This document shows, piece by piece, positions 1-8,967 of a stretch of DNA of 17,847 nt. The stretch's first letter is position 1, and each line of letters starts with the position of its first letter. The notes under the pieces were generated by a model. That model was not told the DNA's origin. It made no database searches and worked only from the letters and a program-made list of their open reading frames with translations. Origin of the DNA: Hyphomicrobiales bacterium. Lineage in GTDB: Bacteria; Pseudomonadota; Alphaproteobacteria; Rhizobiales; Aestuariivirgaceae. Both the position numbers and the translations under genes were made by a program. Where the stretch lies: contig JAHFPK010000023.1 in assembly GCA_023266715.1 (NCBI GenBank), positions 1 through 17,847 on the forward strand, in the 5' to 3' direction.

Positions 1-1272
1 GATAGTCTGAACCGAACGATGCCCACGCCCATGCAGTCCTTCGGCCAAGTGCGTATGCGTTGCTCCCTCAATGGGATTTTCGCCGGCTGCATAAACCGGT
101 GCGAGGATAACTGAATCCGCATCATTAAAACACGAGCAGAATTCATTAAAAAGACTCGCCAATCGCGTGTAGCGGTGGGGCTGCATGACGGCGACGACTT
201 TGCCCTTGGTAACTTTTCGCGCTGCACTCAGCACCGCGGCGATTTCAACCGGATGATGGCCATAATCATCAAACACCGTGACTCCGTTGTGCTCGCCTGT
301 GCGGGTGAAGCGGCGCTTCACACCCGCAAAACTTTTCAGGCCTTTGCGAATACTTTCGTCACTCAAGCCAAGTTCATGGGCCACGGCTAGCGCTGCAATG
401 GAATTCAAGGCGTTATGGTCGCCCGGCATTTGCAATTCGAGGCCAGCGATGTCCTGCGTCGCCCCCGTAAGCCTGTCGGTGATGCGCACCGAAAATTTCG
501 TCACCGCATTTTCGTAAGCGAGATCAAGCAAACGGAAATCCGCCTGCGGGCTCAGGCCATAGGTCACCACGCGGCGGTCATTGACCAGGCCGATCAACTC
601 CTGAACGATGGGATGATCGATGCACATGACGGCAAAGCCATAGAAGGGGATGTTCTCGACGAAAGCCAGATAGGCTTCCTTGGCTTTTTCGAAACTACCG
701 TAATGATCGAGATGCTCCGGATCAATATTGGTGACAATCACCACGTCGGCGGGAAGTTTTACGAATGTTCCGTCCGATTCATCCGACTCAACCACCATCC
801 AGTCGCCCTTGCCAAGCCGCGCATTGGTTCCGTAGGCATTGATAATGCCGCCATTGATGACGGTGGGATCAAATCCGCCGGCATCAAGGAGTGCTGCAAC
901 AATGGAGGTCGTCGTGGTTTTTCCGTGGGTGCCGCCAACCGCCACGCAGGATTTAAAGCGCATGAGTTCAGCCAGCATTTCGGCCCGCCGCACAATGGGC
1001 AAATAGCGGGCCCGCGCCTCCACGAGTTCCGGATTGTCCGGCTTCACCGCCGATGAAACCACAACAACCTGCGACGCGCCGATGTTGGTCGCCTGATGCC
1101 CGATAAAAACTTCAATCCCGTTCTTGCGGAGCCGCGCCACATTATAGTTGTCGCTCAGGTCAGAACCCTGAACCTTGTAGCCAAGGGTTGCCATCACTTC
1201 GGCAATTCCGCTCATGCCGATGCCCCCAATGCCGATGAAATGAATGGGGCCTACGTCTCGCGGCAATTTCAT
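1..1272 (-). CDS. murC: UDP-N-acetylmuramate--L-alanine ligase MurC (partial, C-terminus cut by window edge)
   Basis: Cytoplasmic ATP-dependent ligase that adds L-alanine to UDP-MurNAc, the first amino acid of the peptidoglycan stem peptide. My translation runs 424 codons from ATG 1272 to base 1 without a stop. The N-terminal nucleotide-fold motif GIGGIGM lies at residues 14-20, the ATP P-loop GGTHGKTTTT at 113-122, and a Mur C-terminal domain signature DDYGHHPVE follows further on. The last visible residues (LAEGLHGRGH) fit a MurC C-terminal region, so roughly 40-50 residues are probably missing compared with the usual 460-480. The start overlaps the murG stop in an ATGA, which suggests translational coupling, and a GGAGA ribosome site lies about 10 nt upstream. 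It is the last gene of the dcw operon visible here; murB, ddl, ftsQ, ftsA and ftsZ would be expected beyond the edge. Confidence 0.96.
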   Translation of the reverse strand, partial: MKLPRDVGPIHFIGIGGIGMSGIAEVMATLGYKVQGSDLSDNYNVARLRKNGIEVFIGHQATNIGASQVVVVSSAVKPDNPELVEARARYLPIVRRAEMLAELMRFKSCVAVGGTHGKTTTTSIVAALLDAGGFDPTVINGGIINAYGTNARLGKGDWMVVESDESDGTFVKLPADVVIVTNIDPEHLDHYGSFEKAKEAYLAFVENIPFYGFAVMCIDHPIVQELIGLVNDRRVVTYGLSPQADFRLLDLAYENAVTKFSVRITDRLTGATQDIAGLELQMPGDHNALNSIAALAVAHELGLSDESIRKGLKSFAGVKRRFTRTGEHNGVTVFDDYGHHPVEIAAVLSAARKVTKGKVVAVMQPHRYTRLASLFNEFCSCFNDADSVILAPVYAAGENPIEGATHTHLAEGLHGRGHRSVQTI

Positions 1273-2420
1273 GGCTGCTTCTTCTCCAATTTCGCTTTGG
1301 CGGAATTAACCGCAAGTCTGACCGTTAGATCTGCCAGCCGCTGGGCAGCATCTGGTTTTCCGTGGGCAAGGGCCGCCTTTGCAGCAGCCTGTAGGTCCCC
1401 CTCCTGATAGCGCAATCGCGTCAAAAATGCGGCAAACTCGCCAGGCTCCAATTCCGCTTGCGGCTTGATCCAGCCCGCCCCCGCTTCGGCAAAACTTTCC
1501 GCATTGCGCAATTGGTCGTTATCAATGGCATGCGGCAGGGGCACCATGATAGCGGGCCTTCCAATCACCCCGAGTTCAGCAATGGTTGACGCCCCCGAAC
1601 GGCAAATGACCAAATGGGCATTGGCAATTCTGAGGGGCATATCCATGAAGAAAGGGCGCAGATCAAAATTGAAATTCAGCGCCTCATAGGCGGCTCTGAC
1701 CGCTTTGATGTCCTCCGGGCGGCATTGCTGGACGAGGCGCAAATTCTTAAGAATGGCCCGCGGCAATTCCGCGATGACCTTTGGCATGAATTCGGCAAAG
1801 AAGCTGGCGCCCTGGCTGCCCCCAAAAACCAGCAAGTTAAACTGCTGGTCCGCTCCCGTGGCGGGGTAAGGTGCAGCCCGCTCGGCCATCACCAGGCTGC
1901 GGACTGGATTGCCGGTCACCACCAGTTTGGCTTTGGCACGTTCTGGCAGCTTCGCCAGTTTTGGAAACGATGAGGCTACCGCCTCCACAAAGCGCGAGAG
2001 GAAACGGTTGGCCCTTCCCATCACCGCATTCTGGTCATGCACGCAGGCCGCAATGCCAAGCCACCAAGCCGCAATAATTGGTGGAAACGACGGATAACCG
2101 CCAAAGCCCACCACAACGTCTGGCTGCACGCGTTGCAGGATGGCCCTCGCCTGCCGTACCCCACGATAAAGTCGAAACAAGCGTTCCGGCAGCAGCCACG
2201 GTTTCGACAGCGAGATTGTCGTCGACGGAACTATATGAGTCTCAATAGCCGGGAATGCTTTGCCGTAGTCGGCAACGCGCTCATCCGTGATCAGGTGAAC
2301 GATGAATCCACGGGCGACGAGTTCCTCCGCCAGCGCCTGGGCGGGAAACAAATGTCCGCCCGTTCCGCCAGCGGCGAGAACCACAATCCCGCGTCCGATT
2401 CTGCCAAGCACTTCACTCAT
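1269..2420 (-). CDS. murG: UDP-GlcNAc:undecaprenyl-PP-MurNAc-pentapeptide GlcNAc transferase MurG
   Basis: Peripheral membrane GT28 glycosyltransferase that converts lipid I to lipid II on the cytoplasmic face of the inner membrane. The N-terminal donor motif GGTGGH lies at residues 18-23. The C-terminal UDP-GlcNAc half carries the segment CRSGASTIAELGVIGRPAI and the PLPHAIDNDQ motif. I chose ATG 2420, giving 383 aa, because it precedes the conserved beta-strand by about 11 residues. The open frame continues upstream to 2546, but only by running through the 3' end of ftsW with a composition unlike MurG. The gap to the ftsW stop is 10 nt and no strong Shine-Dalgarno is visible, so translation probably depends on coupling to ftsW. 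A TTG one codon upstream (2423) is a weaker alternative start. The stop overlaps murC by 4 nt (ATGA). Confidence 0.96.
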   Translation of the reverse strand: MSEVLGRIGRGIVVLAAGGTGGHLFPAQALAEELVARGFIVHLITDERVADYGKAFPAIETHIVPSTTISLSKPWLLPERLFRLYRGVRQARAILQRVQPDVVVGFGGYPSFPPIIAAWWLGIAACVHDQNAVMGRANRFLSRFVEAVASSFPKLAKLPERAKAKLVVTGNPVRSLVMAERAAPYPATGADQQFNLLVFGGSQGASFFAEFMPKVIAELPRAILKNLRLVQQCRPEDIKAVRAAYEALNFNFDLRPFFMDMPLRIANAHLVICRSGASTIAELGVIGRPAIMVPLPHAIDNDQLRNAESFAEAGAGWIKPQAELEPGEFAAFLTRLRYQEGDLQAAAKAALAHGKPDAAQRLADLTVRLAVNSAKAKLEKKQP

Positions 2421-2430
2421 CAAGTCACGC

Positions 2431-3576
2431 TCATACTGTAACGGGTTGCCATGTTGTTGATGACAATGAAACATGAGGTTGCCGCCGGCTGAAGGCCAGA
2501 ACCATTCCCATGGCAAAGGCCACGCCAATGAGCGACGAGCCGCCATAGGATATCAGCGGCAATGTCATGCCCTTGGCTGGAAGCAGGGAAACATTCACGC
2601 CCATGTTGATGATCGCCTGCAAGCCAAATACAATCCCCAAGCCGCTCAGGGCAAGAGCCGGAAAGGGATCAGGCTCAATCTTTGCCCGTTGCAAAATGCG
2701 CATCACAATAAAGGCAAACAGCAGCATCAGGCCAATGCAGGCAATCAAGCCAAATTCTTCACCCACAACGGCAAAGGTGAAATCCGTATGGGCGTCAGGA
2801 AGAATTTGCTTGGCTACACCGCCACCGGGGCCCGCCCCCATCAACCCGCCATTGTGAAAGGCCGCAGTCGCCGTATCCACCTGAAACGTACCACCCTTGT
2901 CGGGGTTGAGGAAACGGTCCAGGCGCGACGCAACATGCGGCACCAAAGCGTAAGCCGCCATGACACCCGATACGCAGAGCCCCGCAAGACCCAGAACCAG
3001 CACCCAGGGAATGCCATAGATCAGCAACATGGCACCGAAGGTCACGACCACGAGCGCTGTCTGCCCGAAGTCGGGCTGCACAACGAGGAAACCCACAAAA
3101 TTTGCAAAGATCAGGTAAGCGATGACGTGGCCCGGCATGTCTGGCCGTTTAGTGTGTTCAGCCAGGAACCACGCAGCAATCACCACGAAACTGGGTTTTG
3201 CCAACTCCGAAGGCTGCAGCCCGACTGGTCCAAAGTTGATCCAGCGATGGGCGCCCTTGATTTCAGGCCCCCAAAACAGAGCGACAACCATCAGGGCAAA
3301 GGAAATGCCCAGCATAAGAAAAGCGGCACGACGGGCCTGTTTGGGTTCAAGCAGGGAGACTGAAATCAGCACCGTTACTGCCGGCACGAGGAACGCCAGC
3401 TGGAACTTGAAGAAATGAAAGGAACTGAGACCGATGCGTTCGGCAACCGGTGGACTGGCAGCCATGCTGATGAGCACGCCTGCCGCCATCAGAAGCAGGA
3501 CAGCCGATAGCAGGGGCCGGTCAACCGTAAACCACCAGCGCGCAATAAGTCCGCGATCACTTCGGGAGACAAGCAT
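2431..3576 (-). CDS. ftsW: Septal peptidoglycan polymerase FtsW (SEDS family)
   Basis: Polytopic inner-membrane glycosyltransferase that polymerises lipid II at the division septum together with FtsI. The 381-aa product is hydrophobic throughout, consistent with the usual ten transmembrane helices. Family signatures are HRWINFGPVGLQPSELAK at about residues 110-127, QPDFGQ at 167-172 containing the essential SEDS aspartate (D169), and KGMTLPLISYGGSS near 335-348. The start is ATG 3576, sharing its A with the murD stop (TGATG). An AGGAG ribosome site 7-8 nt upstream supports this start strongly. The length is typical. Placement between murD and murG is the standard dcw order. It could only be confused with RodA or SpoVE, but the context makes FtsW clear. 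Confidence 0.97.
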   Translation of the reverse strand: MLVSRSDRGLIARWWFTVDRPLLSAVLLLMAAGVLISMAASPPVAERIGLSSFHFFKFQLAFLVPAVTVLISVSLLEPKQARRAAFLMLGISFALMVVALFWGPEIKGAHRWINFGPVGLQPSELAKPSFVVIAAWFLAEHTKRPDMPGHVIAYLIFANFVGFLVVQPDFGQTALVVVTFGAMLLIYGIPWVLVLGLAGLCVSGVMAAYALVPHVASRLDRFLNPDKGGTFQVDTATAAFHNGGLMGAGPGGGVAKQILPDAHTDFTFAVVGEEFGLIACIGLMLLFAFIVMRILQRAKIEPDPFPALALSGLGIVFGLQAIINMGVNVSLLPAKGMTLPLISYGGSSLIGVAFAMGMVLAFSRRQPHVSLSSTTWQPVTV

Positions 3577-4979
3577 CAGGACACTCCTTTTATGGTCATG
3601 ACAACGCCGGGCAATTCGGAAACAAATTTCACGAAGGCATCGCCGCGAATTTCAAAATTGCGATAGTGATCGAACGAAGCACAGGCCGGTGACAGCAATA
3701 CGACCGCATTCTCCTTTTCGGAGTTGACCGCGTCGCGCGCGGATGCCGTCACAGCCTTGTCCAATGTGCCGCAAATTTCGAACGGAATTTTTCCCTTCAG
3801 AGTTTTCGCAAATGTGTCCGCCGCTTCGCCAATCAGATAGGCTTTCTCAATACGCGGAAAAAACGGGGCAAGCGGTTCAATCCCGCCCGCCTTTGCAATG
3901 CCGCCCGCAATCCAAAAAATATTTTCAAATGAGGCAAGGGCCTTTGCCGCGGCATCCGCATTGGTAGCTTTGGAGTCATTGATGAACGGCACATAGCCAA
4001 GACAGCCGATTTCCTGCATGCGGTGCGCAAGGCCGGGAAAACTCGCCATCGCATGTTTGATTTCGGCAACGCTCAATCCAAAAGCACGCGCCGCACCGTA
4101 TGCCATGCAGGCATTTTGCCAGTTATGTGCCCCCTTCAAAGCGGGCATCGAATGCAAATCAATCCGCGCCACTTCCTGGCCATTCTCCCAATCCCTGAGA
4201 ATTCCATCAACCGCCGAAACACCCTCTTCAATTTCATGGACTACGGAAACCGCCCGCACCGTTGAGCCATTCTTGATGCCCATGGCAATTTCAGCGCACC
4301 ATTCATCATCAACGCCAATCACCGCCGTATCGGCCGCATCCTGTTTCAAAAACATCCGGGCTTTGATTGCCGCGTAATTTTCCATGGTGCCATGGCGGTC
4401 GAGATGATCGGGCGTCAGGTTGATCAGTATGCCCACGTCCGGTTTCAATCCCGGCATTAGGTCAATCTGAAAGGAAGAAAGCTCAAGAACATAGATGCGG
4501 TCCTTGACCGGCGGCCGCATGAGGAACACGGCTGTTCCAATATTTCCGCCCATATCAACGTCGCGCTCCAGCACTTGAAAGATGTGCCCGATCAAAGTCG
4601 TGGTGGTGGACTTGCCGTTGGTTCCGGTAATGGCCACGATGCGCGCCCCAGTGCCTGCAACTTCGCGCTGGAACACCTCCGTGTCGCCGATGATTTCAAC
4701 GCCGGCGGCTTTGGCTTTCACGACCGTCCAGTGGGGCTCCGGATGGGTGAGTGGCACACCTGGACTTAGGATCAAACTGTTCAGCGACTTGAAATCAACC
4801 CCGTGCAAATCCGCAACCGGAAGGTTTTGTGCCTTTGCCGCATCCACCGCGGATCCTGAATCATCCCATGCAAAAACCTCGGCACCGCCAAGCCGAAGGG
4901 CTTCGGCGCAGGCCAGGCCGGAGCGCGCGAGACCAAAGAGCGCAATTCTCTTGTTCTTGAATGTGTGGGCGGGAAACAC
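3576..4979 (-). CDS. murD: UDP-N-acetylmuramoyl-L-alanine--D-glutamate ligase MurD
   Basis: Cytoplasmic ATP-dependent ligase that adds D-glutamate to UDP-MurNAc-L-Ala. The 467-aa product has an N-terminal Rossmann-like motif FGLARSG at residues 15-21, the ATP loop GTNGKSTTTT at 119-128, the central-domain motif HLDRHG, and a C-terminal domain with SPACASFDHYRNFEIRG. The first codon is GTG (4979-4977), because no in-frame ATG precedes the nucleotide-binding fold. The N-terminus FPAHTFKNKRIALFGLA aligns in length with other alphaproteobacterial MurD proteins as I know them. It starts 9 nt after the mraY stop and ends in a 1-nt TGATG overlap with ftsW. Nothing is unusual apart from the GTG start and weak ribosome site. 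Confidence 0.96.
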   Translation of the reverse strand: MFPAHTFKNKRIALFGLARSGLACAEALRLGGAEVFAWDDSGSAVDAAKAQNLPVADLHGVDFKSLNSLILSPGVPLTHPEPHWTVVKAKAAGVEIIGDTEVFQREVAGTGARIVAITGTNGKSTTTTLIGHIFQVLERDVDMGGNIGTAVFLMRPPVKDRIYVLELSSFQIDLMPGLKPDVGILINLTPDHLDRHGTMENYAAIKARMFLKQDAADTAVIGVDDEWCAEIAMGIKNGSTVRAVSVVHEIEEGVSAVDGILRDWENGQEVARIDLHSMPALKGAHNWQNACMAYGAARAFGLSVAEIKHAMASFPGLAHRMQEIGCLGYVPFINDSKATNADAAAKALASFENIFWIAGGIAKAGGIEPLAPFFPRIEKAYLIGEAADTFAKTLKGKIPFEICGTLDKAVTASARDAVNSEKENAVVLLSPACASFDHYRNFEIRGDAFVKFVSELPGVVMTIKGVS

Positions 4980-4988
4980 CTTGGCTGC

Positions 4989-6077
4989 CTACCGGAGCTT
5001 CAAGGTCGAAAGACCGATGAGAGCGAGAACAAAGGCAATGATCCAGAAACGGATCACGATCGTCGGTTCCTTCCAGCCCTTCTGCTCGAAGTGGTGATGC
5101 AGCGGCGCCATGGCAAACACCCGCTTGCCTGTCATTTTGAACGAAACCACCTGCACGATCACCGATGCCGTCTCAAGCACAAACAGGCCGCCAATGATGG
5201 CAAGCACGATTTCATGCTTCACCGCAACTGCAATGGCCCCCAGCGCGCCACCAAGTGCGAGGGAGCCCGTGTCTCCCATGAAAATCATGGCGGGCGGCGC
5301 ATTGAACCACAGGAAGCCAAGGCCCGCACCGACAAGGGCTCCGCAAATCACCGCGAGTTCACCGGTGCCCTTCACAAAATGCACTTGCAGGTATTCCGCA
5401 AAAACGGCGTTGCCCACCAGATACACGATCATCCCGTAGCTTGCCGCCGCAATCATCACCGGAACAATGGCCAGGCCATCGAGGCCATCGGTAATGTTAA
5501 CTGCGTTGCCTGCCCCCACAATAACAAACACCCCGACAAGAATGAAGAAACTGCCAAATGGAATGAGCACATCCTTGAAGAAGGGAACCGCAAGCGAACT
5601 CGACAAGGGTTTCTCGCCGATCCACATGAAACAATAGACGGCAACCCCGGCAATAAAAAATTCGACCAGCAACCGCACCTTGCCGGAGAAGCCCTTCGTG
5701 GTGGAGCGCGTCACCTTGAGAAAATCATCATAGAAGCCGATGGCTCCAAACCCGAGGGTTACAAAGAGCACCGCCCAGACATAAAGGTTGCTGAGATCGG
5801 CCCACAGGATCGTGGACACGAACGTCCCCGAGAGGATCATGAGGCCGCCCATGGTGGGTGTGCCCTGCTTTTCAACAATATGCCGTTGCGGACCGTCGCT
5901 GCGGATGGGCTGCCCCCGCCCCTGTTTCACTTTCAGGAGAGCAATCACGCTGGGGCCAAAAACGAAGATAAAGAACAGGGCAGTCAAAATGGCTCCGCCG
6001 GTTCGCGTGGTGAGGTAGCGAAACACGTTGAATGCCGAGACATCATTGGTGAGGCTGGTGAGAAGGTAATAGAGCAT
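4989..6077 (-). CDS. mraY: Phospho-N-acetylmuramoyl-pentapeptide-transferase MraY
   Basis: Integral membrane enzyme that transfers phospho-MurNAc-pentapeptide to undecaprenyl phosphate, forming lipid I. The 362-aa product is multi-spanning, with all the diagnostic MraY motifs: GFYDDFLK with the aspartate pair D117-D118, NITDGLDGL at 194-202, FMGDTGS with catalytic D268, and the HHH triad at 326-328 followed by FEQKGW. Length and motif spacing match the family. Start ATG 6077 lies only 3 nt after the murF TAG, and murD follows 9 nt after its stop. A long open frame on the opposite strand (4965-6299) is an antisense shadow rich in His, Asn and Lys, as expected opposite a membrane protein gene, and I do not treat it as a gene. 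Confidence 0.97.
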   Translation of the reverse strand: MLYYLLTSLTNDVSAFNVFRYLTTRTGGAILTALFFIFVFGPSVIALLKVKQGRGQPIRSDGPQRHIVEKQGTPTMGGLMILSGTFVSTILWADLSNLYVWAVLFVTLGFGAIGFYDDFLKVTRSTTKGFSGKVRLLVEFFIAGVAVYCFMWIGEKPLSSSLAVPFFKDVLIPFGSFFILVGVFVIVGAGNAVNITDGLDGLAIVPVMIAAASYGMIVYLVGNAVFAEYLQVHFVKGTGELAVICGALVGAGLGFLWFNAPPAMIFMGDTGSLALGGALGAIAVAVKHEIVLAIIGGLFVLETASVIVQVVSFKMTGKRVFAMAPLHHHFEQKGWKEPTIVIRFWIIAFVLALIGLSTLKLR

Positions 6078-6080
6078 ATG

Positions 6081-7508
6081 CTAGATATCCCTGTTCATTG
6101 GCGCAAAGCGCTCTTTTATGGCCTCAACCAGCGGTCCCATGCGGCTGCCGAGCGAGCCTTTGATCATCACAACGTCCCCCGCATGAAGCCCGTCCAGCAG
6201 ACTGTCCTTCAATTCCGCAGATGTTTTGGCAAAAGCTCCCCTGCGCTCCGGCGGCGTCTTTTCCCAAAGATGAGCCATCAGGGGACCAGCGGCATATAGG
6301 GCATCAACCTTGTTGGCGTCCACCGCCTTGAAAAGCTCGGCATGAAGCGCTGCCCCGTGCTTTCCAAGCTCCAGCATGTCGCCCAGAACCGCGATGCGCC
6401 GCCCACCCTTGCCGGTTTTTGCCTGCCCCAAAAGGGCAAGCGCCGCCGCCATTGATACCGGATTGGCGTTGTAGCTCTCGTCAATCAGCAGGAATTCGCC
6501 GCCATTTATGCGCAAGTGATGATGAACGCCCCTGCCCTTTGCCGGCTCGGCAACCGCCAGCGCCAGCGCCGCACGGGTCAGATCCGCGCCCATCAATTTC
6601 GCCGCAGCCAGCACGGCAAGGCTGTTGAGCACCATGTGCTCACCGGGCAGGCCAAGTTTATAAATGAGTTTCTCGCCCATCACATCCGCGATGACGCAAC
6701 TGCATGAGGAATGCAGCACCACGCGCTCGGACCTCACGTCAGCTTTTTCGTGGGTTCCGAAGCTTACGATGTTCTGAATGCCAAACCCGCGCGCCGCGGC
6801 CGCCAACCTTTCAAAGAAAGGATTGTCACGGTTGAGCACTGCATGGCCACCGGCTTGCACACCACTGAAAATTTCAGCCTTGGCGTCGGCAATTTCGTCA
6901 ACTGAATTGAAATTGCCCACATGCACCGGCGCCACATTGGTTACAATGGCCACCTGGGGCTGTACCATGGCAACCAATGGCGTGATTTCGCCCACGTGAT
7001 TCATGCCGATTTCAAATACGCCATAGGCCGTTTGGCGCGGCATTCTGGCCAGCGTCAACGGCACGCCCCAGTGATTGTTAAACGATGCCACCGACGAATG
7101 CGTGAGACCGGAAGTGGAAAGCGCCACCCGCAGCATTTCTTTCGTGCTGGTCTTGCCCACGCTGCCAGTGACCGCAACAATCTGCGCATGAACGCGGGTT
7201 CGCGCCGCACGGCCAATCTTTTCCAGGCCCTGCAGGGGATCATTAACGACAACCAGCAGCGGGCCTGCCGCTTTCATCTCTTCGGTAAAGCGCAAAACGA
7301 TAGCAAGGCCCGCCCCCGCCGCCAAAGCCTTGGCCGCAAAATCATGGCCGTCATGGGTCTCGCCTTTGATCGCCACAAAAATATCACCCGGCGCAATGCT
7401 GCGCGTATCGATGGAAACGCCATTGAGAGGCTTGCTGACCACCCCAATAATTTTGCCGCCGCTTGCGGCCACAAGTTCATCCACCGTCCAAAGCGCCGGT
7501 TCAACCAT
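6081..7508 (-). CDS. murF: UDP-N-acetylmuramoyl-tripeptide--D-alanyl-D-alanine ligase MurF
   Basis: Cytoplasmic ligase that adds the D-Ala-D-Ala dipeptide to finish the UDP-MurNAc-pentapeptide. With the ATG at 7508 the product is 475 aa, normal for MurF. The N-terminal uridine-binding domain carries SIDTRSIAPGDIFVAIKGE near residues 32-50. The ATP loop GSVGKTSTKEML spans 115-126, FNNHWGVPLTLARM follows, and the C-terminal domain has DESYNANPVSM and MIKGSLGSRMG. The open frame extends upstream to 7736, but those 76 extra residues lie out of phase inside murE and look unlike MurF, so I reject them. The start overlaps the murE stop by 8 nt, which implies coupled translation. Confidence 0.96.
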   Translation of the reverse strand: MVEPALWTVDELVAASGGKIIGVVSKPLNGVSIDTRSIAPGDIFVAIKGETHDGHDFAAKALAAGAGLAIVLRFTEEMKAAGPLLVVVNDPLQGLEKIGRAARTRVHAQIVAVTGSVGKTSTKEMLRVALSTSGLTHSSVASFNNHWGVPLTLARMPRQTAYGVFEIGMNHVGEITPLVAMVQPQVAIVTNVAPVHVGNFNSVDEIADAKAEIFSGVQAGGHAVLNRDNPFFERLAAAARGFGIQNIVSFGTHEKADVRSERVVLHSSCSCVIADVMGEKLIYKLGLPGEHMVLNSLAVLAAAKLMGADLTRAALALAVAEPAKGRGVHHHLRINGGEFLLIDESYNANPVSMAAALALLGQAKTGKGGRRIAVLGDMLELGKHGAALHAELFKAVDANKVDALYAAGPLMAHLWEKTPPERRGAFAKTSAELKDSLLDGLHAGDVVMIKGSLGSRMGPLVEAIKERFAPMNRDI

Positions 7509-8961
7509 GATAGGCCTCCCCGGCAATCGCAGCGAGAACCGCTTCATGATCACTGAAGGGAACGACACTGGCGCCAATTGTCTGGCCTTCTTCATGACCC
7601 TTGCCCGCAACCAAAAGAACATCGCCCGCCGACAAACTGTCGACGCCGGCACGAATGGCTTTCGCCCGGTCGCCGATTTCCTGCGCTCCCGGGCAGGCCG
7701 CGAGAATTTCCGCGCGGATAATCCGGGCATCCTCACTGCGCGGATTGTCGTCGGTGACTATGATGCGGTCTGCAAGCCTTGCAGCAATAGCTCCCATCTG
7801 CGGCCGCTTGCCCTTGTCGCGGTCGCCACCACAGCCGAAAATCACTGCCAGTTTCCCATCCGTATAGGGGCGAAGCGCGGTGATGGCATTTTCAAGCGCA
7901 TCCGGCGTGTGCGCGTAGTCTACAAAAATTGAGGCGCCTGTCTTGCTCTTGCCAACCAGATCCAGCCGGCCCTTTGCGCCCTGCAAAGACTCCAGCGCGT
8001 GCATCACCAAGGCTTCTTCACCGCCGGTGGCGAGCACAAGACCTGCGGCTACCAATGCATTCAAAGTTTGAAAGTCGCCAACCAGCGGTAAATAAATCGA
8101 ATGGGATTTTTGCGGACCCTGTAATTCAATTTGCTGTCCGAACCCGTCATTTCTGGCGCCCATCAGCTTGAGTTCGGTGCCGAGTTTCCCCACGGAGAAG
8201 ATCTTCAGGCCACGTGATTTGCAACGAGCGGTAACATCCGCGCTGAACGGCGTGTCAGCGTTGACAATCGCCGGAGCGCCTACCGGAAGCAGTTCTTCAA
8301 ACAGCCGCATCTTCGCCGCGAAATATTCATCCAAGGTTGCGTGGTAATCGAGGTGATCGCGCGACAGGTTGGTAAATCCCGCCGCAGCAAACCGGATGCC
8401 GTCCAAACGGTACTGCGCCAGACCATGGCTTGAAGCCTCAAGCGCCAGATGCTCGACATGGTCATCGGCGAGCTTTGCAAGCAGGCGCTGCAACTGCACC
8501 GGATCGGGCGTGGTATGGGACAAATATTCCGAGCCCGAGGGCCCGACAACGCCAATGGTGCCGATGCTCGCCGCGCGAAATCCCATGGAAAGCCAAATCT
8601 GGCGCACGAAAGCGGCAACCGAGGTTTTCCCATTGGTGCCCGTCACCGCTACCGTTAGATCGGGCTGCTTGCCAAAAAACCGGGCCGCCATGCGGGCAAA
8701 GAGCTGGCGCGGATTGGATGTTTCGATAACCAATCCAGAGCCGCTATAAGAACCCTCGTTGGCAATCACAACGCTGGCCCCGCGTGCAAATGCCTGGCCA
8801 ATATATTTTGCCCCATCGACCTTGGTTCCGGGAAGGGCCGCAAAAACAAACCCGGGCTCCACCTCGCGGCTGTCGGCAGTCAGTCCGGCAACCAGCAAAG
8901 AACCCGCAGCCTCTGGCAGAGGCGCGTCAGTTCCAACAAGTTTTGCCAGCATGGCGCTCAT
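7501..8961 (-). CDS. murE: UDP-MurNAc-L-alanyl-D-glutamate--2,6-diaminopimelate ligase MurE
   Basis: Cytoplasmic ligase that adds the third stem residue. The DNPR motif at residues 404-407 is the established signature for meso-diaminopimelate, as expected for a Gram-negative wall. Other landmarks are LTADSREVEPGFVFAALPG near residues 27-45, the ATP loop GTNGKTSV at 108-115, the region around S177-H178 (ASSHG), and K216 in EYFAAKMRLFEE, the position of the carbamylated lysine. The product is 486 aa. ATG 8961 has an AAGGA site rather far upstream; ATG 8952 is an in-frame alternative that would shorten the protein by three residues. It starts 6 nt after the ftsI stop and overlaps murF by 8 nt. 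Confidence 0.97.
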   Translation of the reverse strand: MSAMLAKLVGTDAPLPEAAGSLLVAGLTADSREVEPGFVFAALPGTKVDGAKYIGQAFARGASVVIANEGSYSGSGLVIETSNPRQLFARMAARFFGKQPDLTVAVTGTNGKTSVAAFVRQIWLSMGFRAASIGTIGVVGPSGSEYLSHTTPDPVQLQRLLAKLADDHVEHLALEASSHGLAQYRLDGIRFAAAGFTNLSRDHLDYHATLDEYFAAKMRLFEELLPVGAPAIVNADTPFSADVTARCKSRGLKIFSVGKLGTELKLMGARNDGFGQQIELQGPQKSHSIYLPLVGDFQTLNALVAAGLVLATGGEEALVMHALESLQGAKGRLDLVGKSKTGASIFVDYAHTPDALENAITALRPYTDGKLAVIFGCGGDRDKGKRPQMGAIAARLADRIIVTDDNPRSEDARIIRAEILAACPGAQEIGDRAKAIRAGVDSLSAGDVLLVAGKGHEEGQTIGASVVPFSDHEAVLAAIAGEAYHG

Positions 8962-8967
8962 CTCGGC

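Noticed and set aside
2473..3363. 296-codon open frame on the plus strand opposite ftsW
   Set aside because: It has the same low-complexity polar composition as an antisense shadow of a membrane protein gene, and no ribosome site or family match.
4965..6299. 444-codon open frame on the plus strand opposite mraY and the end of murF
   Set aside because: It is antisense to a gene with all MraY motifs, its product is rich in His, Asn, Lys and Arg with no recognisable domain, and long antisense frames are common opposite GC-biased codons.
7509..7736. N-terminal extension of the murF frame by 76 codons
   Set aside because: It lies inside murE in another phase, does not resemble MurF, and the ATG at 7508 gives the standard length and N-terminus.
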